A stretch of 64,000 nt of DNA from Lentilactobacillus farraginis DSM 18382 = JCM 14108 (GCF_000583655.1 NZ_BAKI01000004.1:55286-119285), one strand, 5' to 3'. Positions 49,416 to 59,104 are shown, counted from the stretch's first letter. Made by a program: numbers and translations. Notes: generated by a model from the sequence alone, not told the origin.

Positions 49416-50941
49416 ATGCTTGAAAATCTATTAGCATACATCAAACAAGAAGACGTTGCAGAACAGCTTTATCATAGCTTAATCGGCATTGAAATCGAAG
49501 AACATCGGATTCAAAGCGATGGGCAGTTAAGTCGGCATCCCTACCCAAAAAATTTAGGATCCAGAAAATATCATCCCTATCTCCAATCGGATTTTTCCGA
49601 ATCAATGAATGAACTAATTACCGATCCCAACCCAAACATCAGCGGTGTGCTGGATCAATTGGATACCATTCAAACCGTTCTTTATCGATCGATGAAGGAC
49701 GATGAATATATCTGGCCGCTAAGTATGCCCCCCGCTTTGTCGCAAGAAGATATTCACTTTGTGGCAACCCATTTTGAACGGCCGCCATTTCAAAAATACC
49801 GTGATTATCTCACGCAAAAGTATCAGGTCCCATTAAAGATTGTCACTGGTCTGCACGTTAACTTCAGTATTCCCGAGCCGGTCATTAATCGGCTGTATAC
49901 GCATTACGAAAATCAATTCAAAACACTGGTGGAATTTAAAAATGCCCTGTATTTTCAAATTACCCAAAATTTTGTCCTGCATCGTTGGCTGCTGACTTAT
50001 TTATTTGGCGCCAGTCCGATCGCTGAAAAAGGATTTTTTTCGGGGGAAACACCTAAAGAACTCAAGCAACCGGTTCGAAGCATTCGAAACAGCATTTACG
50101 GCTATGTCAACAAGCCGGCTGACCAAGTAAACGTTACGGTTTATTCGAGTCTGGGTAATTATGTTGACCGAATTTCAGATGCCATCGCCAAGCACCGGCT
50201 GTTTTCGGCAGCAGAATTTTATGGGCCGGTTCGGCTGCGGGGACAAGCATCCCTAAAAGATTATCGAACCAGGGGGATTTCTTATTTGGAATTCCGGGTA
50301 ATGGATAACACCCCGTTCACACCTAATGGCATTAGCCGGCACGCGTTGTACTTTTTAAAGTTCTATTTGATGTATCTACTGGTTCATCCAGTTGATATAT
50401 CCAATATCCATGAACAGCTCAAACAATCTTTTGATGATAACAACCGGGTTGCACTGGAATCGCCGGACCAGCCGACATTTAAAGAAGCCGAGGGCATCAA
50501 AATCTTTAATGAACTCATTGAAATTGCCAAACAGCTGCACGCACACTCGGAACAGCTTCAGGCACTGGACGACTTTAGTGAAGTTCTCAGTCATCCCGAG
50601 CTGACCGCGTCGGCTATGCTGCTGCCTAAGATCAAAAACAACAGCCTCATGCATTTGGTATCGAAACCGCCAAAAAATGGAAAACTCGTCGTACCACGAC
50701 TGACCACTTGCTGCCAGCCATGTCAAATCTGAATTCAAATGCGCAGCGTCTGATTTTTCACGCGATTGCGCTTGGCATTCGGTACTATGAAGTCCGCGAT
50801 GAGCACGGTGAAGAGCTGTTAATGCTGACATATGATAATCTGACCCAGGTTGTCTATGCTAATAAGGTTAATGATCAGCCCTTGGAATATCTTTATGAGC
50901 TGTTTCCAGACATCAAAGAGGCCGCTTGGAAACACTGGTAG
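49416..50941 (+). CDS. gshA: Glutamate-cysteine ligase (frameshifted)
   Basis: First enzyme of glutathione (or gamma-glutamylcysteine) synthesis. 508 residues when repaired; only the ligase domain, without the ATP-grasp domain of bifunctional GshF. Family features are IGIEIEEHRI, the substrate-site SESMNELITDP and YLEFRVMDNTPF. The frame breaks at 50654-50656, where CATTTTGG has lost one T; reading resumes as GIETAKKWKTRRTTTDHLLPAMS. GGAGA precedes the ATG. A shared terminator separates it from ciaH. Confidence 0.9.
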
Positions 50942-50970
50942 TCACCATTTCTTAAAAAATCAACAACTAA

Positions 50971-51034
50971 AAAATCCAGAATTGCGTTTAGCCGAAAATG
51001 ATTAGTTTCCGGTTAAACACAATTCTGGATTTTT
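50971..51034. terminator. Bidirectional terminator between gshA and ciaH
   Basis: Long hairpin: AAAATCCAGAATTG and GTTTAGCCG pair with CGGTTAAAC and CAATTCTGGATTTT around a short loop. A and T runs flank both ends. Confidence 0.92.
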
Positions 51035-51090
51035 CTGGTATTGGTTAGCTGGTAAAATAGTCTTATCAAAACTGTAACGTACAGCCACAT

Positions 51091-52404
51091 TTATTTTAAT
51101 GGCATAAAGACCGTAAATACCGTTCCCTTGGGATGATTGTCAGCAACGGAAACAGTCCCCTTATGTTCGTCGACAATCCACTTGGCAATAGCCAAACCAA
51201 GCCCGTTGCCCCCGGTTTTAGCGTTCCGTGATTTGTCAGAGCGGTAAAAGCGTTCAAAGACATGCTTTTTGTCAGCATCCGGGATACCGGAACCGGTATC
51301 CCGAACTTCGATTTTTAGCCGGTTGTCCCTAACTTTGGCAACCCGGAAAATGATTGTTCCGCCTTTTGGGGTGTACTTAATCGCGTTGTCCAACAAAATA
51401 ATAATCAACTGTCGAATCAAATCCGGGTCGAAATGGCCCTTTCCCGCGGCCCGAATCGACGTTTCCATTGATTTGGATTGGCTGCGGGCAATTTCTACAT
51501 ATGGTTTAATTGTCTGTTCAAACCAAGTTTGCAGGCTCATCTCCTGACGATTAATCTGAATAATATCCGCATCCGAACGCGCCAGTGTTAACAAGCGGTT
51601 GGTCAATGTTTGCAGGTGTCTGACTTCTTCAAGTGTTGTTGAGATCGGTTCAGCCTGTTCCATAACACTTGATTTGGGCTTGGTCAGTAAATATTCCATC
51701 TGATTTTGAATCACCGTCAAAGGTGTCCGCAATTCGTGGGCCGCATTGGCACTAAACTGCTTTTGACGATTCCACGACTCCAAAATCGGCTTCATACTTG
51801 AACGTGAAAGAAAATAAGCGACACCGAATGCCAGAAACCAAAAAATCAGCAGCGTAAGTAACAGTGACTGCCGAAATCCCCGGATTGCCAGCAGATCTGA
51901 ATCAATATTCTCTAAAATCAGCGCATAACGACCTGCATACATCGGATTGGGATTCGTCTTTGGAACCTTGATTAATAAAGTCCGAAAATAATGCCACGAG
52001 TTATCAGAAGACATTAATGTCATCTCCCGAATTTTATTAACTTTGGTAACGTCCAGCCGGGTATTGCCAAAAACCTCATAAAGCCGGTTCCCCAGCATTT
52101 GATTATTCACAATCTTACCCTTGCTGTTAAAAATTAAGACATTTGTGCGAAAGGGCGTATTTCGAGCCGGCGGCGGTGTCTGCGAGTTTCCCGAAGTCTG
52201 ACCGGTGCGAAAAGTCGGCTGACGTCGGTTAGTTAGAATACCAATCTTTTGCCAACGCAATCCGCGATCAATATTTTCGTAAATCGATTGTTGGAAGAAG
52301 AAATTAACCACTAATCCCAAAATTGCAAATAAAAGCGCAAAGCCAATCAGTTCCCTGGCAAACAAAGACAGCTGTTGCTTTCTTTGTGGATTCCCCTTAA
52401 TCAC
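51091..52404 (-). CDS. ciaH: Sensor histidine kinase CiaH
   Basis: Membrane sensor of about 437 residues with helices near residues 15-35 and 175-195 enclosing an extracellular domain; no HAMP domain is obvious. The phosphoacceptor lies in NAAHELRTPLTVIQNQ, with kinase boxes LLDNAIKYTPKGG, RDTGSGIPD and GNGLGLAIAKWI. The GTG start overlaps the ciaR stop (GTGA) after GGAGG. Assigned as CiaH because the partner regulator is very close to streptococcal CiaR, whose system responds to cell-wall stress and antibiotics. Confidence 0.85.
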   Translation of the reverse strand: MIKGNPQRKQQLSLFARELIGFALLFAILGLVVNFFFQQSIYENIDRGLRWQKIGILTNRRQPTFRTGQTSGNSQTPPPARNTPFRTNVLIFNSKGKIVNNQMLGNRLYEVFGNTRLDVTKVNKIREMTLMSSDNSWHYFRTLLIKVPKTNPNPMYAGRYALILENIDSDLLAIRGFRQSLLLTLLIFWFLAFGVAYFLSRSSMKPILESWNRQKQFSANAAHELRTPLTVIQNQMEYLLTKPKSSVMEQAEPISTTLEEVRHLQTLTNRLLTLARSDADIIQINRQEMSLQTWFEQTIKPYVEIARSQSKSMETSIRAAGKGHFDPDLIRQLIIILLDNAIKYTPKGGTIIFRVAKVRDNRLKIEVRDTGSGIPDADKKHVFERFYRSDKSRNAKTGGNGLGLAIAKWIVDEHKGTVSVADNHPKGTVFTVFMPLK

Positions 52405-53092
52405 GCAAGCTCCTCCGTTTCAAACATATACCCCACGTTTCTTAATGTTTTAATCGGCTTTAAATCCGTTGCCTGCTTAATCTTTTTTCGTAAATTACTC
52501 ATATAAACTTCAACAACTGAAATAGCCGTCTCCGACTCAAATCCCCAAAGTCGATCAAAAATCTGTTCCTTTGTGATAATCGTATCGGGATTTTGAAGAA
52601 AGTAAACCAGCAGGTCAAACTCCTTGCCGTTTAATTCCAGTATTTTCCCCTTTACGTTAACTGTTCGTTTGCTCAAGTCAACCGTAAACGGGGCCACGAC
52701 CATTTGATTATCATTTCCCAAGTGACCGCTTCGTTTCAATAAAGCCTTTACCCGCATCAATAGCTCTTCTCGATGAAACGGCTTGGTTAAATAGTCATCA
52801 GCCCTAATTCAAAACCGTGAACCTTGTCATCCAACGTATCCTTTGCCGTCAGGATTAGTACCGGCATCGCCAAATGGGATTGCGTCCGCCAATGTTTGAG
52901 AATGTCATAACCATTAACTTGAGGCAACATTAAATCCAAAACAACCAAATCATAAATACCTTCTTCTCCCAGCATTTGACCTTCAAAGCCATCGTGAGAG
53001 ACCGTGGTTTGGGCGATTTCACCTAAAAACAGTTGCAGACTCTGAGCTAATGATTCATCATCTTCAATTATTAAAATATGCAGTTCTTTCAT
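52401..53092 (-). CDS. ciaR: Response regulator CiaR (frameshifted)
   Basis: OmpR-type regulator, 230 residues when repaired. Receiver domain with DDESLAQS, the phosphoacceptor aspartate in VVLDLMLPQVNGYD and the [24 protein letters not shown] segment, then a winged helix with EFDLLVYFLQNP and QIFDRLWGFESETAISVVEVY. Both closely match streptococcal CiaR as I know it. The frame breaks at 52802-52804, where GGGGCT has lost a G in FELGADDY. Divergent from the gtrA operon, whose promoter carries a CiaR-like box. Confidence 0.9.
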
Positions 53093-53134
53093 TTAATTTT
53101 CTTCTCCTTTATCAACCAGTTATATCTTCTCACT

Positions 53135-53163
53135 AAACTATCTGTTTTACATGAGTTCGTCAA
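53135..53163 (-). promoter_or_regulatory. Candidate promoter of ciaRH
   Basis: Minus-strand TTGACG (53158-53163) and TAGTTT (53135-53140) spaced by 17 bases, about 43 bases before the ciaR start. Confidence 0.6.
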
Positions 53164-53196
53164 CTATTCAAATTTAAATTAACACAAATGAAAAAT

Positions 53197-53229
53197 TTTA
53201 AGCTTGATTTATGGTAGTTTCCTTAGAAT
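53197..53229 (+). promoter_or_regulatory. CiaR-like direct repeat and promoter of the gtrA operon
   Basis: TTTAAG at 53197-53202, five bases, then TTTATG at 53208-53213, and a -10 hexamer TAGAAT at 53224-53229 exactly 10 bases later. The streptococcal CiaR site is TTTAAG-N5-TTTAAG placed about 10 bases before the -10. One base of the second half differs. The site stands between ciaR and the operon it would control. Confidence 0.65.
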
Positions 53230-53257
53230 AACATCTATTCAAAGAGAAGGAGGTAAC

Positions 53258-53667
53258 TTGTTATTACAGGATTCAAGCAATTATTTAAATTTGGGGTTAT
53301 TGGATTCGGCAACACACTCCTAACCTACATCGTTTATTTATTGTTACTGGCACCCACCGGCGCAACGATTGCGATGGCTGTTGGTTATGGCGCTACATCA
53401 CTACTCAGTCTGACACTAAATAATCATTGGGTCTTCAAAGCCCATGCGCAATTTAAATCAGTTGTTGTTAAATACTACGTCACTTATTTATCTACTTGGG
53501 CTCTCAGTACCTTGCTTGCTGGTGTCCTAAGTCATCTTTCAATGGTTAACGACCATTTGATTCCGATCTTTAGCTTAATCATTACTGTACCCACCAATTT
53601 CTTATTATCAAAATTTTGGGTATTCAAAAACACATCTATGAAGGAGGCACAACGGTTTGGAAATTAA
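53258..53667 (+). CDS. gtrA: GtrA-family membrane protein, candidate lipid-sugar flippase (probable frameshift)
   Basis: About 136 residues with four membrane helices, GtrA family: FKQLFKFGVIGFGNTLLTYIVYLLLLAP at the start (helix 1) and FLLSKFWVFKN at the end. No standard start exists in the main frame; a TTG at 53258 after AGGAGG is out of frame unless one G is restored near 53269-53270, while an ATT at 53263 would be in frame. I favour the lost G. GtrA proteins are thought to flip undecaprenyl-phosphate sugars outward. The end overlaps the GT-C gene by 11 bases. Confidence 0.82.
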
Positions 53668-55942
53668 TAACAACGCTTCAAGGAATATCCAAAATCAATC
53701 TTCAAGAAAAATTCGTTTGGACTGGCAATTGGGACTTGTCTTATTATTAGCCCTATTTTTATATGGTTGGCAAATCTGGAAAGCTGGTTCCGCCAATGCT
53801 TTTTATACGTCCGCCATTAAAAGTATGACGATGAGTTTTAGCAATTTTTGGTACGGCAGCTTTGATCCTGCCGGTTATATTACAGTCGATAAGCCACCGG
53901 TAGCCTTGTGGTTTATGGCTATTAGTGCCAAAATCTTCGGCCTACACGGCTGGAGCATTGTCCTGCCCTCGGTTCTGTTCGGGGTCGGCTCAGTTTATTT
54001 AATGTATCGACTGGTCGCCCCATATTTTGGAAAAAATGCCGGCCGACTGGCGGCTTTGGCCATGACCATTACACCAATTGTCGTAGCCGATTCAAGAACC
54101 AACAACATGGACGCGACATTGGTATTCTTTTTACTTCTAGCAGTCTGGTTTCTTGAAAAGGCAATTGCCCAACGAAAGGTCTGGACGCTAATCGTCAGCT
54201 TTTCATTAATCGGAGTTGCCTTTAACGTTAAGATGCTTCAAGCATTTATGATTTTACCAGCTATGTACCTGTTTTACTGGCTGGCAGCCAACGAAACTTG
54301 GAAACAAAAGATTAAAAAACTGACCTTTGCGTCAGTTGGTTTAGTTGTTTTTACCCTGGCCTACCCACTTTCAGTTGATCTGACGCCTACCAGCCAACGA
54401 CCGTATGTCGGTGGCTCTGAAACCAATTCAGAGCTTGAATTGGCCTTTGGCTATAACGGTACCGAACGATTACTGGGCCAAACGACAGGAACCGGTGGCA
54501 CCTTTGGTGGCGGCATGAATGCCAAAAGTCAGGGTAAAAATAAAGGCATGCCCGGTGGCGGTAAAATGCCGACCAATATGAAAAAAGGGGCTGGTAATGC
54601 GCCTGGTGGAAATGCCCCAACCGGCAAAAAAGGGGCTAATCAACCAGCAGGCGGCCCTGGCGGCCAAGGCAAAAAAGGTCAAATGGCCGGTGGCGGTGGC
54701 GGCGCCTTTAATATTGGAACAATTGGTCCGTTCCGTTTATTCCAATTATCACTCGGCCCACAAATTAGCTGGCTGCTGCCATTTGCCATCATTGGGTTGA
54801 TTGGTGGACTGGTTTACTTCCGGGACCGGAAAAAACGCTGGTATCACCTAACCCATGAGCAAAAGCAGCTGGCGCTTTGGACGGGGTGGTTAGTCCCGGT
54901 TTACGGCTTCTTCTCTGTTGCCAGTTTCTTTCATCCCTACTACACCATTATGTTGGCACCGCCAATCGCGGCCCTGTTTGGAATTGGGTTGGTTGCTTTA
55001 ACAAAACTGTTTAAGTCCACTTTACGGACCAACTGGAAATTTTACCTTCTGCCACTGGCTGTTTTGGTAACCGCGGCCCTTCAGGCCTGGTACGTTTATT
55101 CTTATTACCCGTGGTTGACCTGGCTGATATTGGCAGTCGCAGTGATTGCCTCCCTGCTGCTCATTTTATTCCCTCAAACTAAGGCCAGCCGTGGTATCAT
55201 CGCCGTTGCTACACTCGGGATTCTCGCTGCACCGGGTTGGTGGTCGCTTACACCGACACTTGCGGCTGAGTCGGCCATGATTCCAACTGCCGGCCCATCA
55301 CTGCTGCAAAGTGGTAGTGGCGGTGGTGGCGGTATGGGAATGGGTAATTCTCAAGTAAATATCAAGCTGCTGAATTATTTGGAAAAACACCAGGGAAATG
55401 CGAAATATCTCTTTGCAACCAGTGATTCAACCAGCGCGGCGCCTTACATTATCAAAACCGGCAAGGCTGTTATGGCGATGGGTGGTTTCAACGGAACCGA
55501 TCCGGCAATTACCCTCAATCAATTTAAAAAGCTGGTTAAAAATGGTGATTTGAAGTATTTCTACTACTCTGGCCGTTCCGGAAATACCAAAATTATTAAT
55601 TGGATTAAAAAACACGCAACCAAAGTTAAAAGTAGTTTGTATCAAAGTACCAGTACCACCAATCAGCCAACCACAAGCGGTTCCAGCCAAGCCAAATCTG
55701 CTGAGAAAACAATATCGGCAGGTAAAAATACGCCGAACGGCGCAAAAGCACCAGGTGGCGCAAAGAAAGGTGCTCCCGGCAATCTGAAACGTCCAAGCAC
55801 TTCTAAGACAAAGCAGACCAGCAAAACTGCTCAGGCAGCCAAAAGTAAGACTGCTCAAAAATCCCAGGCAGCAATGCCGGGTGGCATGGGCGGAATGGGT
55901 CAATCCGGAACACTGTATGACTTATCAACTATTTACAAATAA
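53657..55942 (+). CDS. GT-C (family 39-like) membrane glycosyltransferase, YkcB type
   Basis: 761 residues, about 11-13 membrane helices, PMT/ArnT fold. The first outer loop has the acidic motif region WYGSFDPAGYITVDKPPVALW, and SRTNNMDATLVFF follows. Such enzymes take a sugar from undecaprenyl phosphate and place it on an outer acceptor. Unusual are a glycine/lysine-rich insertion at about residues 280-353 and a Ser/Thr/Lys/Gly-rich C-terminal tail at about 665-758, with a shorter glycine run near 553-563. The TTG start follows AAGGAGG. Acceptor unknown: teichoic acid, polysaccharide or protein. Confidence 0.85.
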   Translation: MEINNNASRNIQNQSSRKIRLDWQLGLVLLLALFLYGWQIWKAGSANAFYTSAIKSMTMSFSNFWYGSFDPAGYITVDKPPVALWFMAISAKIFGLHGWSIVLPSVLFGVGSVYLMYRLVAPYFGKNAGRLAALAMTITPIVVADSRTNNMDATLVFFLLLAVWFLEKAIAQRKVWTLIVSFSLIGVAFNVKMLQAFMILPAMYLFYWLAANETWKQKIKKLTFASVGLVVFTLAYPLSVDLTPTSQRPYVGGSETNSELELAFGYNGTERLLGQTTGTGGTFGGGMNAKSQGKNKGMPGGGKMPTNMKKGAGNAPGGNAPTGKKGANQPAGGPGGQGKKGQMAGGGGGAFNIGTIGPFRLFQLSLGPQISWLLPFAIIGLIGGLVYFRDRKKRWYHLTHEQKQLALWTGWLVPVYGFFSVASFFHPYYTIMLAPPIAALFGIGLVALTKLFKSTLRTNWKFYLLPLAVLVTAALQAWYVYSYYPWLTWLILAVAVIASLLLILFPQTKASRGIIAVATLGILAAPGWWSLTPTLAAESAMIPTAGPSLLQSGSGGGGGMGMGNSQVNIKLLNYLEKHQGNAKYLFATSDSTSAAPYIIKTGKAVMAMGGFNGTDPAITLNQFKKLVKNGDLKYFYYSGRSGNTKIINWIKKHATKVKSSLYQSTSTTNQPTTSGSSQAKSAEKTISAGKNTPNGAKAPGGAKKGAPGNLKRPSTSKTKQTSKTAQAAKSKTAQKSQAAMPGGMGGMGQSGTLYDLSTIYK

Positions 55943-55960
55943 AACAAAGGAGGTCTTCAC

Positions 55961-56989
55961 ATGGAAAATCACTCGGATTTAATTTCAATTGTCTTGCCGG
56001 TTTTTAATGAAGAACAAGGCATCGAGCAAACAATTGACACCTTGGAAACCTTTATTGGCAATCAGCCCCAAAATTTTGAATTAATTTTTGTCGACGATGG
56101 CTCAAAAGACGCAAGTGTTGCCTTAATCCTGCAAGCGCAGCAATTGCACAATAATATCAAACTCGTTCAATTTTCCAGAAACTTTGGTCATCAACTTGCT
56201 ATTACGGCCGGTATCCGTTACACAAGCGGTGATGCGGTTGTCGTCATGGATGCCGATTTACAGGACCCACCCGCCGTGATTGTCGAAATGATCAAAAAAT
56301 GGCAGGCTGGTGCTGACGTTGTTTATGGCAAACGGGTTTCCAGAGACGGCGAAACGATTTTTAAAAAAGTAACCGCGGCATTGTTCTATCGAACCCTTAA
56401 AAAAATCACCAATGTTAATATCCCGCTTGATACCGGCGACTTCCGACTGATGGATCGCCAAGTTGTTAATGAATTAGCTAAAATGAACGAAACCGATCCA
56501 TATGTGAGAGGCATGGTGAGCTGGGTCGGCTTTAAACAAGATTCTGTCGAATACGAACGACAGGAAAGAGTGGCCGGAACGTCCAAGTACCCGCTTTCTA
56601 AAATGATCCGACTGGCAATGGATGGTGTTACCTCATTTTCATCTTTTCCACTCCAGTTGGCAAACTGGCTGGGAAGCCTTTCAATTATCTTTAGTATCGG
56701 CTATTTAGCCGTTACTTTAATCACTGGTTTTCACACGCTTCAATTTGCGATTGTCTCCCTCTTCCTGTTGGTTGGTCTGATTTTCCTATCACTGGGGTTG
56801 GTGGGCGCGTACCTGTATCGGGTTTTTGAAGCTTCCAGGAGACGGCCGTTATACATCGTTTCAAAAACCAGTGGCTTTCAATCCGGTACAAAAAAGCACG
56901 CTTCTTCAACAGCCGGGCATCACACAACGATGTACTATGCCAGGCCGGGAAAAAAACAAACCTTTGAACAAAAACAGTTAAGAACTTAA
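55961..56989 (+). CDS. GT2-family undecaprenyl-phosphate glycosyltransferase (GtrB/YkcC type)
   Basis: 342 residues: a GT-A domain with ISIVLPVFNEEQGI, VDDGSKDAS, the metal-binding DADLQDPP and the QxxRW-like region RGMVSWVGF, then two C-terminal membrane helices (about residues 230-285) and a basic tail. It would charge undecaprenyl phosphate with one sugar on the cytoplasmic face, supplying the GtrA and GT-C partners. AAAGGAGG precedes the ATG. Last gene of the operon, followed by a strong terminator. Confidence 0.88.
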   Translation: MENHSDLISIVLPVFNEEQGIEQTIDTLETFIGNQPQNFELIFVDDGSKDASVALILQAQQLHNNIKLVQFSRNFGHQLAITAGIRYTSGDAVVVMDADLQDPPAVIVEMIKKWQAGADVVYGKRVSRDGETIFKKVTAALFYRTLKKITNVNIPLDTGDFRLMDRQVVNELAKMNETDPYVRGMVSWVGFKQDSVEYERQERVAGTSKYPLSKMIRLAMDGVTSFSSFPLQLANWLGSLSIIFSIGYLAVTLITGFHTLQFAIVSLFLLVGLIFLSLGLVGAYLYRVFEASRRRPLYIVSKTSGFQSGTKKHASSTAGHHTTMYYARPGKKQTFEQKQLRT

Positions 56990-57000
56990 GCTCAAAATAA

Positions 57001-57046
57001 AAAACCGTCACCGCCAATCATTATGATATTTGGCGGTGATGGTTTT
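57001..57046. terminator. Bidirectional terminator after the glycosylation operon
   Basis: Seventeen-base arms (AAAACCGTCACCGCCAA and its complement with one G-T pair) around a 12-base loop, T-rich downstream. It also serves mecA from the other side. Confidence 0.92.
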
Positions 57047-57061
57047 ATTTTGACCAATTAA

Positions 57062-57730
57062 TTACTTAAAATAGTAACGGCTTAGTTCAAGCGCACTGTT
57101 TTCCATAATCTGTTGACCATATTCATTTAAAACATCCTCAGTAACCGTTGTCTTCTTGCCATACTCGTTGGCAATCGCAACTTCATCACTGACAATCATA
57201 TTGACCGGATCATTACTGAACAATTGAAGCTTCAAGAAATACCTGCCTTCATACAAAAACAGATCCGAAGTACCATTTTCCAAGCGTAAAGCTTTTGAAA
57301 GTTCAATAAAATCATTTAAATCATCAAATTCAAGAATAACGGTTCGTTTCTGATGACCAAATTCATCATTGGTCTTTTTATCATTTTGCGGCTTGTCGTC
57401 CACACGATGTTCGTCAATATATTTTGAAACCTGATCGTGTTTCCCACGTCCGTCGCCGGAACCAAGCAGCGGTTCATCTTCATCAGACATATCGACATCT
57501 TTACTTATAAAAAGCTCAAGGCCGTTCTGATTTGGAAGAACTTGGAAAGTGACGGCATCATTATTTTGAAATTGATGATCCTTGTCGACTTCCTCGAGAA
57601 TGCTATAAAAGAAACTTTCAATTTGTTTATGATTTCCGAGTAAGTCCAAAACGGTAATCCCGCGTTTATCAAGGTCATCATTTCCGATCAAAACTCGAAT
57701 TGTATTCTCGTTGATCCGTTCCATTTCCAT
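57062..57730 (-). CDS. mecA: Adaptor protein MecA
   Basis: Brings substrates such as competence factors to the ClpCP protease. 222 residues: N-terminal substrate-binding MERINENTIRVLIGNDDL, a charged variable linker (about residues 85-120) and the C-terminal ClpC-binding domain with ILEFDDLNDFIELSKAL and SLYLYEGRYFL-like DLFLYEGRYFLKL. Two ATGs (57730, 57724) follow GGGGTGG. It lies with spx, as in Bacillus, but the coiA gene normally next to it is 8 kb away. Confidence 0.93.
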   Translation of the reverse strand: MEMERINENTIRVLIGNDDLDKRGITVLDLLGNHKQIESFFYSILEEVDKDHQFQNNDAVTFQVLPNQNGLELFISKDVDMSDEDEPLLGSGDGRGKHDQVSKYIDEHRVDDKPQNDKKTNDEFGHQKRTVILEFDDLNDFIELSKALRLENGTSDLFLYEGRYFLKLQLFSNDPVNMIVSDEVAIANEYGKKTTVTEDVLNEYGQQIMENSALELSRYYFK

Positions 57731-57846
57731 AGTTAGCCACCCCTTTCAATCTCCGAGGGTAATTATTATATCATTGTAACACAATTGTTGTCCAAGTAAA
57801 TGATACGGCTAAAAATGGTTAGTGACAAGTAAATTATTCTTTTTAA

Positions 57847-58245
57847 TCACTGTGCGTTTCTAATCATTCGTTCTAAATCACTTTTACGAATGTCGCGCGG
57901 TAAGAAACAGCGAATTTCATCATCATTAAAACCGATTTGAAGCCGATTTTCATCAATTAAGATCGGTCGCCGGATCATTTCCGGGTGCGCAACCAGCAGA
58001 TCCAGCAAGCCACTAATCGTCAGTGAATTGATTTGATCCTTAAACTGATCGTAAACGTAGGAGCGAGTCGAAATTAACCCTTCCGTGCCGGTTTCCGACA
58101 ACATTAAAATTTGTTTTAACTCATTTTTGGTTAGCGGGTTTGAAAAAATATTTCTTTCCTCAAACGCAACTCGATTTTCAAGCAACCATTTTTTGGCTTT
58201 TCGGCAGGATGTGCAGCTGGGGGTTGTTAAGAATTTAATTGTCAT
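57847..58245 (-). CDS. spxA: Transcriptional regulator Spx
   Basis: Binds the RNA polymerase alpha C-terminal domain and redirects transcription in thiol stress. 132 residues of the ArsC fold. The redox switch CTSC is at residues 11-14, and the conserved RRPILIDENRLQIGF follows. It is normally kept low by YjbH-ClpXP proteolysis; a yjbH-like gene is encoded at 45326. The mecA gene follows in the same direction after 116 bases. Confidence 0.92.
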   Translation of the reverse strand: MTIKFLTTPSCTSCRKAKKWLLENRVAFEERNIFSNPLTKNELKQILMLSETGTEGLISTRSYVYDQFKDQINSLTISGLLDLLVAHPEMIRRPILIDENRLQIGFNDDEIRCFLPRDIRKSDLERMIRNAQ

Positions 58246-58363
58246 AATAACTCATCTCCTAATAATCTTTTGTATATCTAGATTATAAAGGAAAAAGTTA
58301 TAAAAATCATAAGATTCACAAAATAATCAAACAAAAATCCAACTTTCATCACATTTACCTATT

Positions 58364-59104
58364 TCATAAATCAATGGTTAAATGTCGACTTGCCAAAATC
58401 GTCTCAACCTGCGAACCGGCAGCAGCCTGCGCTTCACGTTTCAACTGCTGTAAGTCACCCTCGGCCGGTAAATGTGTTAGTAGTAATTTGTGAACACCGG
58501 CCGCTTTTGCCAGCCGACCCGATTCAGTTGTGGTCATGTGCCATTTTGTCCCGGTTTTGGCCGCAAAGAAATTTGTATCCGCCATTAACAGATCCGCCTG
58601 ATCCGCGAAATCGGCAATTTCCGGGAAATAAGCAGTATCGGCTGTAAAGACCAATACCCGCCCAGTTTCTTTTTCAACTATTCGAAGTCCAAACGCCGGA
58701 ACCGGATGATGCATTTTCAAAAAACTGATGGCAAATGGACCGACTGTCAATTGTTTTTCAGGATCATAAGCAACGCCCTTTGTCGACTTTGGCCAAGTTA
58801 AACCCTCAAAATTAATCTTATCAAGTGAATGGCCATATATCGGTAACACCGCCTGATGATAACGCTGCTCATGCAGCTGCCAATAATATTGCAAAACCCC
58901 GACATCTGCCGTATGGTCGTGGTGATAATGCGTTAAAATAAGTCCATCCAATTTTAAGGGATCAAATACTTCTTCAAGGCTTAAAAGTGCCGCGCTGCCA
59001 CAATCGATCAGCAGATGATAACCGGCGGATTCCAATAGATAACTACTGGTTGCATTGCCATTTGCCGGATAGCCGCCTAAAAATCCAAGTACTGTTAATT
59101 TCAA
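58364..59104 (-). CDS. Metallo-beta-lactamase-fold hydrolase (YhfI type)
   Basis: 246 residues with the metal site [12 protein letters not shown], the [10 protein letters not shown] aspartate loop, LMADTNFF and a final LLTHLPAEG. The layout is close to RNase Z-like and YhfI proteins of unknown substrate. Located next to spx-mecA. The cytoplasmic enzyme may act on nucleic acid or a phosphodiester; this is only a family-level guess. Confidence 0.85.
   Translation of the reverse strand: MKLTVLGFLGGYPANGNATSSYLLESAGYHLLIDCGSAALLSLEEVFDPLKLDGLILTHYHHDHTADVGVLQYYWQLHEQRYHQAVLPIYGHSLDKINFEGLTWPKSTKGVAYDPEKQLTVGPFAISFLKMHHPVPAFGLRIVEKETGRVLVFTADTAYFPEIADFADQADLLMADTNFFAAKTGTKWHMTTTESGRLAKAAGVHKLLLTHLPAEGDLQQLKREAQAAAGSQVETILASRHLTIDL

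Noticed and set aside
50376..50831. Minus-strand frame opposite the 3' end of gshA
   Set aside because: Covers the frameshift zone of the real gene and has no independent evidence.
55427..55903. Long minus-strand frame opposite the GT-C gene
   Set aside because: It mirrors the low-complexity tail of the real gene, has no ribosome-binding site and no family match.
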